Positions 1 through 9,912 of a stretch of DNA of 41,279 nt are shown one piece after another; position 1 is the first letter of the stretch; each line of letters begins with the position of its first letter. This DNA is from Hyphomonadaceae bacterium. Its GTDB lineage: Bacteria > Pseudomonadota > Alphaproteobacteria > Caulobacterales > Aquidulcibacteraceae. A program made the translations under genes and the position numbers. The stretch lies in the NCBI GenBank assembly GCA_021731815.1, contig JAKFWO010000021.1:1-41279 (forward strand). Direction: 5' to 3'. The notes under the pieces were generated by a model. It was not told where the DNA came from. It saw nothing but the letters and a program-made list of their open reading frames with translations, and made no database searches.

Positions 1-2
1 GC

Positions 3-713
3 GCGGGGTCGATCGCGGCGGTCCTTGCGGCGGTGCTGATGATCCCGTTGCGGCCGGGACCCGCGACGGTTTCCCCGGCACCGGCGGGCACCGGTTTCGA
101 CTGGCGTGCGCTGGGAATCGTGTGGAGCGACCGGCGGCTGCGCCTGAGTTTTGCCGGCTATCTCGGGCATATGTGGGAATTATATGCCTTTTGGGCGTGG
201 GCGGGCTTTGCGGCGGGGACCTCGTTCCGGATCGCAGGCATGGGCGGGGAGCGCACGCAATTTCTCGCGAGCCTGACCGCCTTTCTTGCGGTCGGTTCTG
301 GTGCGGTCGCCTGTGTCGGTGCCGGCCTGCTCGCCGACCGCCTGGGCAAGGCCCGCGTGGCTCGCTGGGCGATGATCGGCTCGCTGGGTGCCGGATTATG
401 CTCGGCTGCGGCGTTTGGCCACGCCCCATTCTGGCTGATGGCGACCTTCATCCTGTGGGGGATCACGATCATCCCTGATTCAGCACAGTTTTCTGCCCTG
501 GTGTCGGAATATGCGCCGCCGGGACGCGCGGGAAGCCTGTTGGCATTCCAGACGGCGCTGGGCTTTGGCCTGACGTCGCTCACCGTCCAGCTTTTGCCGG
601 CGGTGGCGGGCGCATGGGGCTGGCCCGCGGCCCTCGCGGGGTTAAGTGTCGGGCCGATGGCGGGAATTTGGGCGATGTACCGGCTTGAGCAGATGAGCCG
701 GATCCGGAAGTGA
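3..713 (+). CDS. MFS transporter, C-terminal part (5' truncated by window edge)
   Basis: Inner-membrane secondary transporter of the major facilitator superfamily; the substrate cannot be told. The reading frame is open to the left edge, so the true start lies outside the window. The visible part begins with the end of a hydrophobic segment, then a cytoplasmic linker, then about six membrane segments. A loop reading GLLADRLGKARVA resembles the MFS motif A loop between helices 2/3 or 8/9, and the short charged end (LEQMSRIRK) is typical of an MFS C-terminus. It is followed by a 150-base gap and a cytochrome gene on the same strand. The superfamily call is fairly secure from the topology and the loop motif. 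Confidence 0.8.
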   Translation, partial: AGSIAAVLAAVLMIPLRPGPATVSPAPAGTGFDWRALGIVWSDRRLRLSFAGYLGHMWELYAFWAWAGFAAGTSFRIAGMGGERTQFLASLTAFLAVGSGAVACVGAGLLADRLGKARVARWAMIGSLGAGLCSAAAFGHAPFWLMATFILWGITIIPDSAQFSALVSEYAPPGRAGSLLAFQTALGFGLTSLTVQLLPAVAGAWGWPAALAGLSVGPMAGIWAMYRLEQMSRIRK

Positions 714-865
714 CTGCGGCGGAGGCCCCCGGCCGGTCAATGCCGCCGATGCGGTAACACAGGATTTACCGGGCAGTGGCTTGTCTTTATAAGGGGAACA
801 TCTCGCGTGAATGACCGTAGCGGGAAGCAATCCGGCCCCGGTCGCTCGATTGACAGGAACAGTGT

Positions 866-1369
866 ATGGCCAATTTGATTTCACCACTCCGCATGTCGCG
901 TCCGGGAATGGGGATTCTGACGCTGGCGGCCGTACTCGGCATTTCCATTTTCACTGCCCCCATGGCCGCGGCGCAGGGGCTGCGGCCAATCCGGGTTGCG
1001 ACCCAGGTCAATAAGCCGGCAGCAGCTCCCGCAAAGGCTCCCGTGCCAGCAGCGCCGTCAGTGGCCCCGGCCGATGCCGGGAAGAAAATTTTCCGCCAAT
1101 GTGCCGCCTGTCATTCCGTGGTGGCGGGACAGCATCTGATCGGGCCGTCCTTGCACGGCGTTTTCACCCGCAAGGCAGGCTCCGCGCCCAATTTCAAATA
1201 TTCGACGGCGATGAAAAAATCGGCGATTGTCTGGAACGAGGCGGCGTTTCTGGATTATATCGCCGATCCGCGCAAGAAAGTGCCTGGCACCACCATGGCC
1301 TTTGTCGGGATCAGGAAACCAGAGGACCGCGCGACGCTTTATGCCTATCTGAAGAGCGCCACAAAATAA
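866..1369 (+). CDS. Secreted class I cytochrome c
   Basis: Periplasmic electron carrier with one covalently bound haem. The N-terminus has a signal peptide whose hydrophobic core covers about residues 14-33 and ends at an AAAQG-like cleavage site. A 35-residue Ala/Pro-rich linker follows, then the cytochrome domain with the haem-binding CAACH motif at residues 79-83 and a Met ligand candidate in PGTTMAF near residue 144. The domain has the usual class I pattern (GPSLHGVF, then a C-terminal LYAYLK helix). The ATG at 866 has AGGAAC upstream; an internal Met at codon 10 would give a shorter signal peptide. Which respiratory or detoxification partner it serves cannot be seen. Confidence 0.9.
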   Translation: MANLISPLRMSRPGMGILTLAAVLGISIFTAPMAAAQGLRPIRVATQVNKPAAAPAKAPVPAAPSVAPADAGKKIFRQCAACHSVVAGQHLIGPSLHGVFTRKAGSAPNFKYSTAMKKSAIVWNEAAFLDYIADPRKKVPGTTMAFVGIRKPEDRATLYAYLKSATK

Positions 1370-1594
1370 CGAAACAGCCGGGGTCCCGGGCTGCGATTTC
1401 CCCCTTGCGCGACTGAAACCGGCGTCGTCGGGCCAGCCTTGGTGCGACTTTCACCACATTGGCCGCAAAGCAAGGCTTTTTATTCCCGCGCAGGCTTGGT
1501 ATGACGGGCGGTGTCCGGGGACTTGCCTCGTCCTGAAATGCACGCGGGAACCGAATTCCGGCAGAGGGCGCTGGCACGAAGGGGAGAAGCGGGG

Positions 1595-2677
1595 ATGGCG
1601 GTTCTGGCGGGATTGGTGCGACGGCTTCCCGTTTTCGGCGTCCTGTGGGCCGTGATCTCGCTGTCTTTGGCTCCTGCTGCATCCGCCCAGCGCGGGGATC
1701 TTTACGTCGTTGCCGGCGTTCAGGTGGATGCCCAGGTAGCCAATGCCCGCGATGCCCGTGCTTTGGCCATCGATGCCGGCCAGATCGAGGCCGCGAGTCG
1801 GATGATTGCGCGCGTGACGCTGGCGGCCGAACGCGCCAGCCGCGGAGCGATAACGCTGGACAGCGCTTCGGCCCGGCGCATGATCGTGGGGCTCGAGGTC
1901 GAGCAGGAACGCCAAAGTGCGACCCGTTATCTCGCGAGCCTGAAATTCACCTTTGATCCGGGCGAGGTCCGCAATTATCTGCGAACCAGAAATCTGCAAT
2001 TCACCGAATATCGTGGCGCGCCAATTCTGGTCGTTCCGGTTGTCGAGGCCGATTCTGCGACCTATGCCGATTTCTGGCGGCGTTCCTGGCTGGTCGGCGG
2101 GTTCCGGAATGAATTGCGACCGTTCGAGATTGCGCCCAAGGGCTCTGTTCTGCGCGAGGATTGGGCAAATGCGGCACCGGTGGCCGGAGCAGTACTCGCG
2201 GATTCTGTCATTTTCACGCGTCTTTCGGTGGCAATTGGGCCATCCGGTGCCCGGGTGATCGCAAAAGCGCGTCAGTCTTCGGTCGCCGGCGAGATTGACC
2301 TCGGCATGGTCTCGCTTTCCGGGCCGGCCGGCGATGTGGCAGCGGTGCAGGCCCTTCTTGACCGCGCGGCACGCGATATTGTCGAGCGCGCCACCGAGGA
2401 GTGGAAGCGCCAGGCCTTCGGGCGCGCCGGCAGCGGCACCGGGCTGTCGGTAACTGCGCTTTATTCTTCGCATTCGGAATGGAACCGCCTTCGCGCTGCA
2501 CTTGAACGATCCCGGCTTCTGACCGGTGTCCGTCAACAAGCGATCAGCGTGGAGGGTGCCCTGTTGCGATTGTCCTTTGCCGGCGCTGAGGATCTCCTGA
2601 AAGCGGATCTCGCCAAACAGGGAATTGTTCTCGAATCAGGCGATATTGGCCCTGTATTACGATTGAAAGCGCCCTGA
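1595..2677 (+). CDS. DUF2066 domain-containing exported protein
   Basis: Member of the DUF2066 family, whose function is unknown. The frame is open from a GTG at 1511, but the ATG at 1595 is preferred. It has AGGGGAGAA upstream and gives a clean signal peptide (hydrophobic residues about 8-30, ending APAASAQ), so the product is predicted to be periplasmic or membrane-attached. The mature part, about 330 residues, shows the family pattern of an early DLYVVAGVQVDAQ strand followed by alternating strands and amphipathic helices. It lies 38 bases before hdaA and heads the hdaA-ppk-ppx run, an order I recall from other Alphaproteobacteria. No catalytic motif is evident. Confidence 0.8.
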   Translation: MAVLAGLVRRLPVFGVLWAVISLSLAPAASAQRGDLYVVAGVQVDAQVANARDARALAIDAGQIEAASRMIARVTLAAERASRGAITLDSASARRMIVGLEVEQERQSATRYLASLKFTFDPGEVRNYLRTRNLQFTEYRGAPILVVPVVEADSATYADFWRRSWLVGGFRNELRPFEIAPKGSVLREDWANAAPVAGAVLADSVIFTRLSVAIGPSGARVIAKARQSSVAGEIDLGMVSLSGPAGDVAAVQALLDRAARDIVERATEEWKRQAFGRAGSGTGLSVTALYSSHSEWNRLRAALERSRLLTGVRQQAISVEGALLRLSFAGAEDLLKADLAKQGIVLESGDIGPVLRLKAP

Positions 2678-2715
2678 TCGTTTCCGATGGGCCGCCGGCA
2701 AGGAGCATTCCCGGA

Positions 2716-3381
2716 TTGGCCTCGGATCTCCCGCTTTTTTCCTTTTCGGCAGACGGGCGCGACGGATTTGTCGTCGGCAGCTCGAATGCCGCTGTTTTGG
2801 CGCTCCTGTCGAAGGCTGCCTATTGGCCGTCGGGGACATTGTGGTTGACCGGGCCGGCAGGTGCCGGCAAATCCCGTCTGGCGAAAATATGGGCGGAGGA
2901 AAATGACGCGCGTTTGCTGTGCGGGCAAGGAATGGCCGAAGTCAGCCTGATCTCCCTGATCGAAGGGCCGGGAAAGGCCTGGGTCGTGGACAATGCCGAG
3001 ACTGTTCCCACCGAACGCCTGTTTGATTTTCTCAATCTGGCGCGTGAGGCATCCGGACAGCTTCTTCTCGTTTCGCGGCTTGGGCCAGCCGAACTGGTAC
3101 GCAATCACCCCGATCTTGCCTCGCGGCTGTCGGCAATGCCGGTGGCAACCCTTCTCGAGCCGGACGAGGATATGGCCCCGCGACTTCTCCTGGCGCTTGC
3201 GGCGCAGTCGGGCTTTGTGCTGAGCCCCACGGCCGCCCAATATGGCGCGCGGGTACTCGGGCGGACCTATGCGCGCGCGCATGAATGGGTTGCCCGGTTA
3301 CAAGCTCTCGCCGAGCCGAATGTAGGCTTGCCACAGGCGCGCAGCAGCCTGATAGAAGGCTTTGACGATGACGGAGAATGA
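2716..3381 (+). CDS. hdaA: HdaA, DnaA regulatory inactivation protein
   Basis: AAA+ protein related to the DnaA ATPase domain. In the family it binds the DNA polymerase sliding clamp and stimulates DnaA-ATP hydrolysis, limiting re-initiation of replication. The N-terminal DLPLF fits a clamp-binding peptide. A Walker A motif GPAGAGKS lies at residues 46-53 and a degenerate Walker B (WVVDNAE) at about 89-95, as expected for Hda. At 221 residues it has no DnaA domain IV, which excludes DnaA itself. The start is a TTG at 2716 with AAGGAG about 9 bases upstream. The stop overlaps the start of ppk by 14 bases, implying coupled translation. Confidence 0.88.
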   Translation: MASDLPLFSFSADGRDGFVVGSSNAAVLALLSKAAYWPSGTLWLTGPAGAGKSRLAKIWAEENDARLLCGQGMAEVSLISLIEGPGKAWVVDNAETVPTERLFDFLNLAREASGQLLLVSRLGPAELVRNHPDLASRLSAMPVATLLEPDEDMAPRLLLALAAQSGFVLSPTAAQYGARVLGRTYARAHEWVARLQALAEPNVGLPQARSSLIEGFDDDGE

Positions 3382-5641
3382 TATGCCGCGCGCCAGGGCA
3401 CCCAGGGGTGGGAAATCCCATGCCGCTGTTCCATCCAGCGACGTTTTACCTGCAACCATGCGCAAGGCGGCCACGCCGGGAATCCTCGAGACAACCGACC
3501 CGACCGCATTTTTTGCCTCGCCGGGGCGGTTCTTCAACCGTGAGCTTTCCTGGCTCGCTTTCAATACGCGCGTTTTGGAGGAGGCAGGAAATTCCCGGCA
3601 CCCGCTGCTTGAAAGGCTGCGGTTTCTGTCAATTTCGGCCGGCAATCTCGATGAATTCTATATGGTTCGTGTATCGGGCCTGCGCGAGCAATTCAAAGCC
3701 GGAATCGTCGCCCGCTCGCTCGATGGACTGAGTGTCAGCGAACAATTGCTGGCGATCAATGCGCGGGCGGGTGCGCTGTTGCAGGCGCAGCAGCGGATCT
3801 GGCTGGATCTGCGCGAGGAGATGCGGGAGACGGGGCTCCTTGTCCTCGAATCCGGGGATCTCGACAAGGATGATCTCGAGCATCTCGGTGTCGTATTTGC
3901 TGAACAGGTGCTGCCGGTCCTCACCCCCCTCGCCATTGATCCGGCCCATCCCTTTCCGTTCATCCCCAATCTGGGCTTTGCGATTCTCTTGCGTCTCAAA
4001 CGCTTGGCAGACGGCAAATTGATGAATGCGCTGGCACCATTGCCGCTCCATTTGCCGCGATTTTATGAACTCCGGACCCGGGCGGCGAAAAAGAATGACC
4101 GGCATCTTCGCCGGTTCATTCCGATCGAAACCCTCGTGCTCACTTTTCTGCAGCAATTATTTCCAGGTTATAGCCGTGTCGCCCATGGCTGCTTTCGCAT
4201 CATCCGCGACAGCGACGTTGAAATCCTTGAAGAAGCCGAGGATCTGGTTCGTCAGTTCGAAACCATGCTCAAACAGCGCCGGCTGGGCGAGATCGTGCGG
4301 CTCAAATTCGAAGCCGCGATGCCCGAGAGCCTGCAAGCGTTCCTCCTGACCGAATTGCGGGCCGAGCCCCAGGACATGGTGCCCGTGGAGGGTATTCTGG
4401 GGCTGGAGCGTCTCAAGGAACTGATCGTCAGTGGGCGGCCCGAACTGGTGTTCCCCCCCTTTGAACCGCGTTATCCCGAGCGCGTGCGGGATTTCGGTGG
4501 CGATTGTTTTGCAGCGATCCGTGCCAAGGACCTCATCGTTCACCATCCCTACGAATCCTTTGACGTCGTGGTCGAATTTCTGCGTCAGGCTGCGCGCGAT
4601 CCTGATGTCGTGGCGATCAAGCAGACCCTCTACCGGACCTCCCATAATTCACCGATCGTGGCCGCGCTTATCGAAGCTGCCGAGGCCGGAAAAAGCGTCA
4701 CGGCTTTGGTGGAGCTCAAGGCCCGTTTCGATGAGGAAGCCAATCTGCGCTGGGCCCGCGACCTTGAACGCGCGGGCGCGCAGGTCGTTTATGGGTTTGT
4801 CGAATACAAGACCCATGCAAAGGTCAGCCTGGTTGTGCGGCGCGAGGCCGAGCAATTGCGCAGCTATGCCCATTTCGGCACCGGCAATTATCATCCGATC
4901 ACCGCGCGGGTCTATACGGATCTGTCCTTGTTCACGGCCGATCCGGCCCTGGGCCGGGACGCCAATCGCGTGTTCAATTTCATTACCGGCTATGCGCGGC
5001 CTGCCGAGCTCGAGCGCATCACCCTTGCCCCCATCAATCTCAGGCAATCGCTGCTGGAATTGATCGAGGACGAGATCGCCCATGTCCGCGCCGGGAAGCC
5101 GGGCGCGATCTGGGCCAAGATGAATGCGCTGGTTCACCCCGAAATTATCGATGCCCTGTATCGCGCAAGCCAGGCCGGTGTGCAGGTCGACCTCGTGATC
5201 CGTGGCATCTGCTGCCTGCGGCCGGGCCTTCCGGGATTGTCGGACAATATCCGGGTCAAGAGCATTGTCGGGCGATTTCTCGAACATGCCCGGGTCGTGG
5301 TGTTCGGCGCGGGTGCCGCACTGCCCCATCCGGGGGCAAAGGTCTATATCTCGTCGGCCGACTGGATGCCGCGCAATCTGGACCGGCGGGTTGAGGTGAT
5401 GTGTCCGATCCTCAACCCGACCGTGCATCAGCAGGTACTTTCGCAGATCATGATGGCCAATCTCAATGATGAATCCCAATCCTGGATTCTTGGCCCGGAA
5501 GGCGGATATCGTCGCGTGCCGGCGTCGGAAGAGGATTCCTTCGCCGCCCATTCCTATTTCATGACCAATCCGTCTTTGTCAGGACGTGGCAAGGCGCTCG
5601 CGGGTGCCGCCGGCAAGCCGCAAGAGAGGCCAAAATCGTGA
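3368..5641 (+). CDS. ppk1: Polyphosphate kinase 1
   Basis: Reversibly polymerises the gamma phosphate of ATP into inorganic polyphosphate through a phospho-histidine. The 757-residue length fits PPK1. The N-terminal domain opens with [19 protein letters not shown] and a [18 protein letters not shown] stretch typical of the family. The catalytic half carries EYKTHAK with His near residue 483 and HFGTGNYH with His near residue 502, the same 19-residue spacing as the two histidines of E. coli Ppk. Both lie in PLD-like folds. The ATG at 3368 has GAAGG 8 bases upstream and sits inside the end of hdaA. The last codons overlap the GTG of ppx. Confidence 0.96.
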   Translation: MTENDMPRARAPRGGKSHAAVPSSDVLPATMRKAATPGILETTDPTAFFASPGRFFNRELSWLAFNTRVLEEAGNSRHPLLERLRFLSISAGNLDEFYMVRVSGLREQFKAGIVARSLDGLSVSEQLLAINARAGALLQAQQRIWLDLREEMRETGLLVLESGDLDKDDLEHLGVVFAEQVLPVLTPLAIDPAHPFPFIPNLGFAILLRLKRLADGKLMNALAPLPLHLPRFYELRTRAAKKNDRHLRRFIPIETLVLTFLQQLFPGYSRVAHGCFRIIRDSDVEILEEAEDLVRQFETMLKQRRLGEIVRLKFEAAMPESLQAFLLTELRAEPQDMVPVEGILGLERLKELIVSGRPELVFPPFEPRYPERVRDFGGDCFAAIRAKDLIVHHPYESFDVVVEFLRQAARDPDVVAIKQTLYRTSHNSPIVAALIEAAEAGKSVTALVELKARFDEEANLRWARDLERAGAQVVYGFVEYKTHAKVSLVVRREAEQLRSYAHFGTGNYHPITARVYTDLSLFTADPALGRDANRVFNFITGYARPAELERITLAPINLRQSLLELIEDEIAHVRAGKPGAIWAKMNALVHPEIIDALYRASQAGVQVDLVIRGICCLRPGLPGLSDNIRVKSIVGRFLEHARVVVFGAGAALPHPGAKVYISSADWMPRNLDRRVEVMCPILNPTVHQQVLSQIMMANLNDESQSWILGPEGGYRRVPASEEDSFAAHSYFMTNPSLSGRGKALAGAAGKPQERPKS

Positions 5642-7203
5642 ATTTCCTCGATGATTTGCTCGATCGCCATTCGCCGGAAAGACCGGAAAGAGAGAAGGGG
5701 CTGATCCTGTCGCCGGCAACGCGTCGCGAAATCGCAGTGATCGATGTCGGGTCGAATTCGGTGCGCCTTGTGCTGTACCGGGTAGAGGGCCGCTCGCTAA
5801 CGCCGATCCTCAACGAAAAGACGCTCGCCGGTCTCGGGCGCGATCTCAGCCGCAGCGGGCGTTTGTCGGCACCGGGAGTGGAGGCTGCGCTCGTGGTCCT
5901 CAAACGCTTCCGTGCGGTGCTTCAGGCGCTCGATGTCAAGGTGGTGCGCGCGGTGGCAACCGCCGCCGTGCGCGAGGCCAGCGATGGTGCCGCCTTTGTG
6001 GCGCGCGTGCGCGAGGAGACGGGGCTCATCCTGCGCGTACTGACCGGGGCCGAGGAAGCGCGTTTTTCGGCCCTGGGCGTGTTGGCGGGTGCCCCTGAAG
6101 CCCATGGCATCGTTGGTGATCTGGGTGGATCGAGCCTTGAGCTGGTTCCCGTCTCCGGTGGAGAACCGGGTCAGGGCGAGACGATGGCGGTCGGACCGCT
6201 GGCGCTGATGGGGCTGACACGCAACGCGCTTGCGGATGCGGCGAAACTCCGCGCGGAAATCGATGAACGCTTGCGCGACAGCACAGTGCTTCCGGCCCCG
6301 GGCCAGGTGTTCTATGCGGTAGGCGGTGCCTGGCGCGCGCTGGCCAAATTCGACATGGAGCTCTCGGACTATCCCCTGCATGTCCTCCAGAATTACGAGA
6401 TTCCCGCCGAACGCGTGATCGAACGGGTCGAACAGATCCTGAAGCCCAATCGCAAGATCCTCCAGCTCCTTCAGGCAATTGCCGGAAGGCGGGCCGAAAC
6501 CCTGCCTTATGCGGCGCTGGCGCTGGAAGGCGTGTTGAAGAAAGGCGGATTCTCCCGCCTTCTGATCTCGGCCTATGGACTTCGCGAAGGCGTGTTGTTT
6601 GACGAGATGAGCCCGGCCGATCGTGGACTCGATCCCTTGTTGTCGGGCATTGCGGCCATGGCGCATTCCGACGCGCGCTCGCTGCGATTTTGTCAGGCGC
6701 TCGAAATCTGGGTCGCGCCCGCCCTGTCGCTGGTACCGCCGGCTTTTGGTGTGGCGCGAGACCGGGTGCTCACGGCGGCGGCGGCCAATCTTGCCGATCT
6801 GGGCTCCGGGCTGCACCCCGATCACCGCGGCGAAATCGTCTTCAACCTGACCCTGCGCGGGGCTTTTTCGGGAGCCACCCATGCGGAGCGGGCATTTCTG
6901 GCGCTCGCTTTGTTGCGCCGCCATCAGCGTGCTTTGGGACCTGCCGCTCTCAGCGCCCGCAGCCTGCTCGATGACAGCCAGGCCGTGCGGGCTGAGGCGC
7001 TCGGTGCCGCGTTGAGACTGGGGGCGGAATTGTCGGGCCGCTCGGCTGCAATTCTCGGCCATTGTGCTTTGCGGGCCCAACCCGATGCCATCCTGCTGGT
7101 CCTGCCGGACACGCAAAGGGATCTGGTGTCGGAATCGATCGAGCGCCGGGTCGCCCAATTGGGCGAAGGCCTTGGCGTGGCGGGGCGCGTGGTGTCGCAA
7201 TAG
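5638..7203 (+). CDS. ppx: Exopolyphosphatase, Ppx/GppA family
   Basis: Hydrolyses terminal phosphates from polyphosphate (or pppGpp in GppA members), opposing the kinase encoded just upstream. The ASKHA-type actin-like fold is recognisable from the phosphate-binding segment [17 protein letters not shown] near residue 34 and from [10 protein letters not shown] near residue 160. A C-terminal HD-like helical region follows and completes a 521-residue protein of normal length. The GTG start at 5638 overlaps the ppk stop in a GTGA arrangement, so the two enzymes are probably translated together. The N-terminal 30 residues are charged and not conserved in my memory of the family. Ppx and GppA cannot be separated by eye. 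Confidence 0.92.
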   Translation: MNFLDDLLDRHSPERPEREKGLILSPATRREIAVIDVGSNSVRLVLYRVEGRSLTPILNEKTLAGLGRDLSRSGRLSAPGVEAALVVLKRFRAVLQALDVKVVRAVATAAVREASDGAAFVARVREETGLILRVLTGAEEARFSALGVLAGAPEAHGIVGDLGGSSLELVPVSGGEPGQGETMAVGPLALMGLTRNALADAAKLRAEIDERLRDSTVLPAPGQVFYAVGGAWRALAKFDMELSDYPLHVLQNYEIPAERVIERVEQILKPNRKILQLLQAIAGRRAETLPYAALALEGVLKKGGFSRLLISAYGLREGVLFDEMSPADRGLDPLLSGIAAMAHSDARSLRFCQALEIWVAPALSLVPPAFGVARDRVLTAAAANLADLGSGLHPDHRGEIVFNLTLRGAFSGATHAERAFLALALLRRHQRALGPAALSARSLLDDSQAVRAEALGAALRLGAELSGRSAAILGHCALRAQPDAILLVLPDTQRDLVSESIERRVAQLGEGLGVAGRVVSQ

Positions 7204-7205
7204 AG

Positions 7206-7244
7206 GCGGCGGCTGCATGACCCCGAAGGCTCCGCAACCGCCGC
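7206..7244. terminator. Hairpin between convergent ppx and TonB receptor genes
   Basis: The only gap between these convergent genes contains an imperfect hairpin. The left arm at 7206-7216 (GCGGCGGCTGC) pairs at 10 of 11 positions with 7234-7244, around a 17-base loop. A short T-containing stretch follows on the plus strand. It could end transcripts from either side, but the U-tract is poor. Confidence 0.38.
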
Positions 7245-7267
7245 TCCATTTTCAGGACGAATGGCGC

Positions 7268-9775
7268 TCAGAACGAGTAGCGCAAGGAAGCCGAGATGGT
7301 GCGTCCATTGATCGGCCGTGCCCGCACGATGCCATTGGCTGGCAACACGCCTTCTTCGGCTTCGGTCAGGCCGAAGGCATTGCCGGCATTATTGACATTG
7401 AGCGACGCCAGAAGGCCCTTGGCCAGTTCGAAATTCAGGAAGAAATTGACCTGGGCAAAGCCCGGCAATTCGAGAACATTATTATCCTGGGCGAAAGACG
7501 ATGTGGTTCCCACGATATTGGCACCGACCGAATGCCCCCTGAAAGTATAGGACGGCGTGATCAGATAAGTGAGCTTGGCCTGACGACGGGGCCGGTTGCC
7601 GATATTGAGCGGATTTTGTGCATCCCGGCGGATTTCCGAATCCGTCCAGGTCACGCCGCCCGTAAGGCTGAAGCCGCCCAGCGAATAATCGGCTTCGGCT
7701 TCGATACCGAAGGCCCGGGTCGTCCGGTCGATCGCCAGCCCCGAAGTGATCTCAAAATTGCTTTCCTCGCTATCGGCATAGAAGCCGGTGAGAAATGCAT
7801 TGAGATTCCCCGGAATCGCATCGCGGGAGCGATATTTTAATCCGATTTCTGCCTGTTTGACGATATCGACGCCGATCCCGTCATCGATCAGGCCCCCGCT
7901 GGCATTGAAACCCGATCCACCGAGCACCAGGCGATCGCCATTGCCGACCCCGCCGCGGCTGTAGCGGGCAAACAGGGCCAGATTATCCAACAGCGTATAA
8001 TTCGCGCCAAAGGAATAGGAGAAATAGTCCACCGAATAATCAATGGTGAAGAGATTGGTCGGATCAACTGTCCCGATATTGGTTTCGGCCGGGGTGATAT
8101 TTCCGTCGCCATTGACATCGATGGTGCGCGGAAGGAATCCGCCGACATTGGGATTGGGGCTGGCGAGATTGCTGGTTCCGGTGCCGGCCAGATTGTCAAA
8201 CCGGAAGGAGGCATCCAGATTCAGCCGGTCATTCTTCCATTGCAACGCCCAATAAAGCGCGTCGCGGTCGAAGGAGAGATCGAAGGTCGGGTCAAAGATT
8301 CCAAATGCCCGCACGCCATTGACTGTCTGCGCGACCGGGCTGGGGCCTGTCGTGTTGAAGACGTCGATCAGGGCGGCATTGGACCCCAGCGCTTCCTGGA
8401 GGAAGAAGTTGAAAGACCACCGGGTCTCGACCTGCTCGATCGCCTTGTAATAGCCGGCGCTGGCTGAAAGTTCGCCGCCAGCAAAGGCGAAGCTGCGCTC
8501 GATCTTGAGATCATTGACGAACTGGCTGAGATCGTCCACCGCGACATCGAACAACAGATTGTCGATCACAAGGCCATTGCCATTGAGCGTGGCCGGATTG
8601 GTGATGACCTGCCCGGCATTGGGACCATTGGCAAAACGCAATTGGTTGCCGCCAAAGCTCGCCGCCACATTGGCCGCATTGAGTACGCCACCGGTAAAGG
8701 TGCCGACAAAGCCGCCGCGATTGTCAGAATAGCGGATCTTGTCTGTGATCTGCCAGCCGCCAAGGACCTCGAAATTGAACTCCGCCCCGATCGCGGTCGA
8801 CAGGGCGCGCACGCCGTCGCGAATATCGGTGACATTAAGCGCGCCGGAATCCACGCGGGTATTCTGCAACAGGAAAGGCGTCGAAAGTGTCTGGTCGCGG
8901 AAATCAAAGCCGGGAATGGGTGCTGCATTGCCACCGGCCAGCGATACGGGCGCGGGCAGGTATGGAATTGTCCGGTCATTCAGATGTTTGAAATAGAGCC
9001 GAACATAACCTTTCTCGAATTTCTTGGTGATATTGAACTTGATCTGCCCGCCTTCCTCGGCATTGAAACCTGCCTCGCGTGCGCCTTCACCCGTGCGGTA
9101 AAAGCCGCCGACATGGAAATGCAGGCCATCGGCGATCGGGGCACCATATTCGAAATCCACCCGCGTATGGCCATAACCGATGCCGCGCGTCACCCCGAAT
9201 GAGCCGCCTTCATTGCGTCCGGTCTTCGAAATGAGATTGATGACCGCACCGGGCGCGTTGGAAGCCAGTGTCGAGGAGGAACCACCCCGAACCGCCTCTA
9301 CCCGGGCAACGGTGGTGTCATAGCGCAGGAAATTGTCGGAATTGCCGAATGTGATGTCGCCAAAGGACAGGACTGGCAGTCCATCTTCCTGCAATTGTAC
9401 GAATTTCGCCCCGCCAGTAGTCACGGGAATGCCCCGGACCTGGATATTGGCGTTGTTTTCGCCGCCCGAACTTTCCGAACGGATACCCGGAATATTGCGG
9501 AAGATTTCGGAGGTGGAGCGCGGCGCAACATTGATGATTTCTGCGGCCGAGAGATCGCTGACCGATACCGAAGACTGGAACTTGCTGATCCCGGAACCCA
9601 CTGCGGCAGTCACCACGATCTCGTCGAAGCCCACGCCATCGGCGGCGTCTTCCGTTTCGGTTTGTTCTGAAGGATTGGCTGGCGGTGTCGTTTCCTGCGC
9701 CCGGGCGGAGGCCGAGAACAGCGCTCCAAAGGCGGCGGCAGCCAGCAAGGCACGTCTCAGTTTCGAGCTGTTCAT
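7268..9775 (-). CDS. TonB-dependent outer-membrane receptor
   Basis: Outer-membrane beta-barrel that imports a substrate with energy from TonB-ExbBD. The ATG at 9775 is chosen over an upstream in-frame codon because GGGGAGGA lies 6 bases ahead and a signal peptide (ALLAAAAFGALFSASARAQ) follows at once. After a Glu-rich linker comes DEIVVTA, a TonB-box-like segment, then the plug domain (SEIFRNIPGIRSES, VQVRG-like IQVRGIPV, VEAVRGGSSSTLASNAPGAV). A barrel then runs to the terminal aromatic residue in ASLRYSF. The 835-residue length is normal. One extracellular stretch (8084-8119) encodes an EF-hand-like calcium loop. The divergent symporter gene and operator-like sites suggest sugar or other carbon substrate import; the substrate is not shown. 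Confidence 0.93.
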   Translation of the reverse strand: MNSSKLRRALLAAAAFGALFSASARAQETTPPANPSEQTETEDAADGVGFDEIVVTAAVGSGISKFQSSVSVSDLSAAEIINVAPRSTSEIFRNIPGIRSESSGGENNANIQVRGIPVTTGGAKFVQLQEDGLPVLSFGDITFGNSDNFLRYDTTVARVEAVRGGSSSTLASNAPGAVINLISKTGRNEGGSFGVTRGIGYGHTRVDFEYGAPIADGLHFHVGGFYRTGEGAREAGFNAEEGGQIKFNITKKFEKGYVRLYFKHLNDRTIPYLPAPVSLAGGNAAPIPGFDFRDQTLSTPFLLQNTRVDSGALNVTDIRDGVRALSTAIGAEFNFEVLGGWQITDKIRYSDNRGGFVGTFTGGVLNAANVAASFGGNQLRFANGPNAGQVITNPATLNGNGLVIDNLLFDVAVDDLSQFVNDLKIERSFAFAGGELSASAGYYKAIEQVETRWSFNFFLQEALGSNAALIDVFNTTGPSPVAQTVNGVRAFGIFDPTFDLSFDRDALYWALQWKNDRLNLDASFRFDNLAGTGTSNLASPNPNVGGFLPRTIDVNGDGNITPAETNIGTVDPTNLFTIDYSVDYFSYSFGANYTLLDNLALFARYSRGGVGNGDRLVLGGSGFNASGGLIDDGIGVDIVKQAEIGLKYRSRDAIPGNLNAFLTGFYADSEESNFEITSGLAIDRTTRAFGIEAEADYSLGGFSLTGGVTWTDSEIRRDAQNPLNIGNRPRRQAKLTYLITPSYTFRGHSVGANIVGTTSSFAQDNNVLELPGFAQVNFFLNFELAKGLLASLNVNNAGNAFGLTEAEEGVLPANGIVRARPINGRTISASLRYSF

Positions 9776-9867
9776 ATCTTCCTCCCCTTTGTCGGCGGCG
9801 CGCCGATCTGATTTGCCAGGACCCGACACCCTCAGAAGGGTCCATAATTTCACATTTACGGATTTCA

Positions 9868-9877
9868 CAATCGATTG
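9868..9877. promoter_or_regulatory. Candidate LacI-family operator, site 1
   Basis: Perfect 10-base palindrome CAATCGATTG with a central CG. Its right half continues as GATTGCA, which is shared with the second site 34 bases away. It overlaps the possible -35 element of the receptor promoter, where a repressor would be effective. LacI-family operators typically have this central CG form; the assignment is by shape only. Confidence 0.45.
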
Positions 9878-9900
9878 CAAGATTGGATTTGGAATGTTAG

Positions 9901-9912
9901 GCAAACGATTGC
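9901..9912. promoter_or_regulatory. Candidate LacI-family operator, site 2
   Basis: Imperfect palindrome GCAAACGATTGC (one mismatched pair), matching site 1 in CAAnCGATTGC. The centre-to-centre distance to site 1 is 34 bases. It lies upstream of the receptor promoter and toward the symporter gene, so a dimer or tetramer could control both directions. Confidence 0.4.

Noticed and set aside
1451-2539. Minus-strand open frame (362 codons) opposite the DUF2066 gene
   Set aside because: The plus strand has a signal peptide, a ribosome-binding site and family similarity; the reverse has none.
5797-7218. Minus-strand open frame (473 codons) opposite ppx
   Set aside because: It is antisense to a clear Ppx/GppA protein, with Gln/Arg/His-rich shadow composition.
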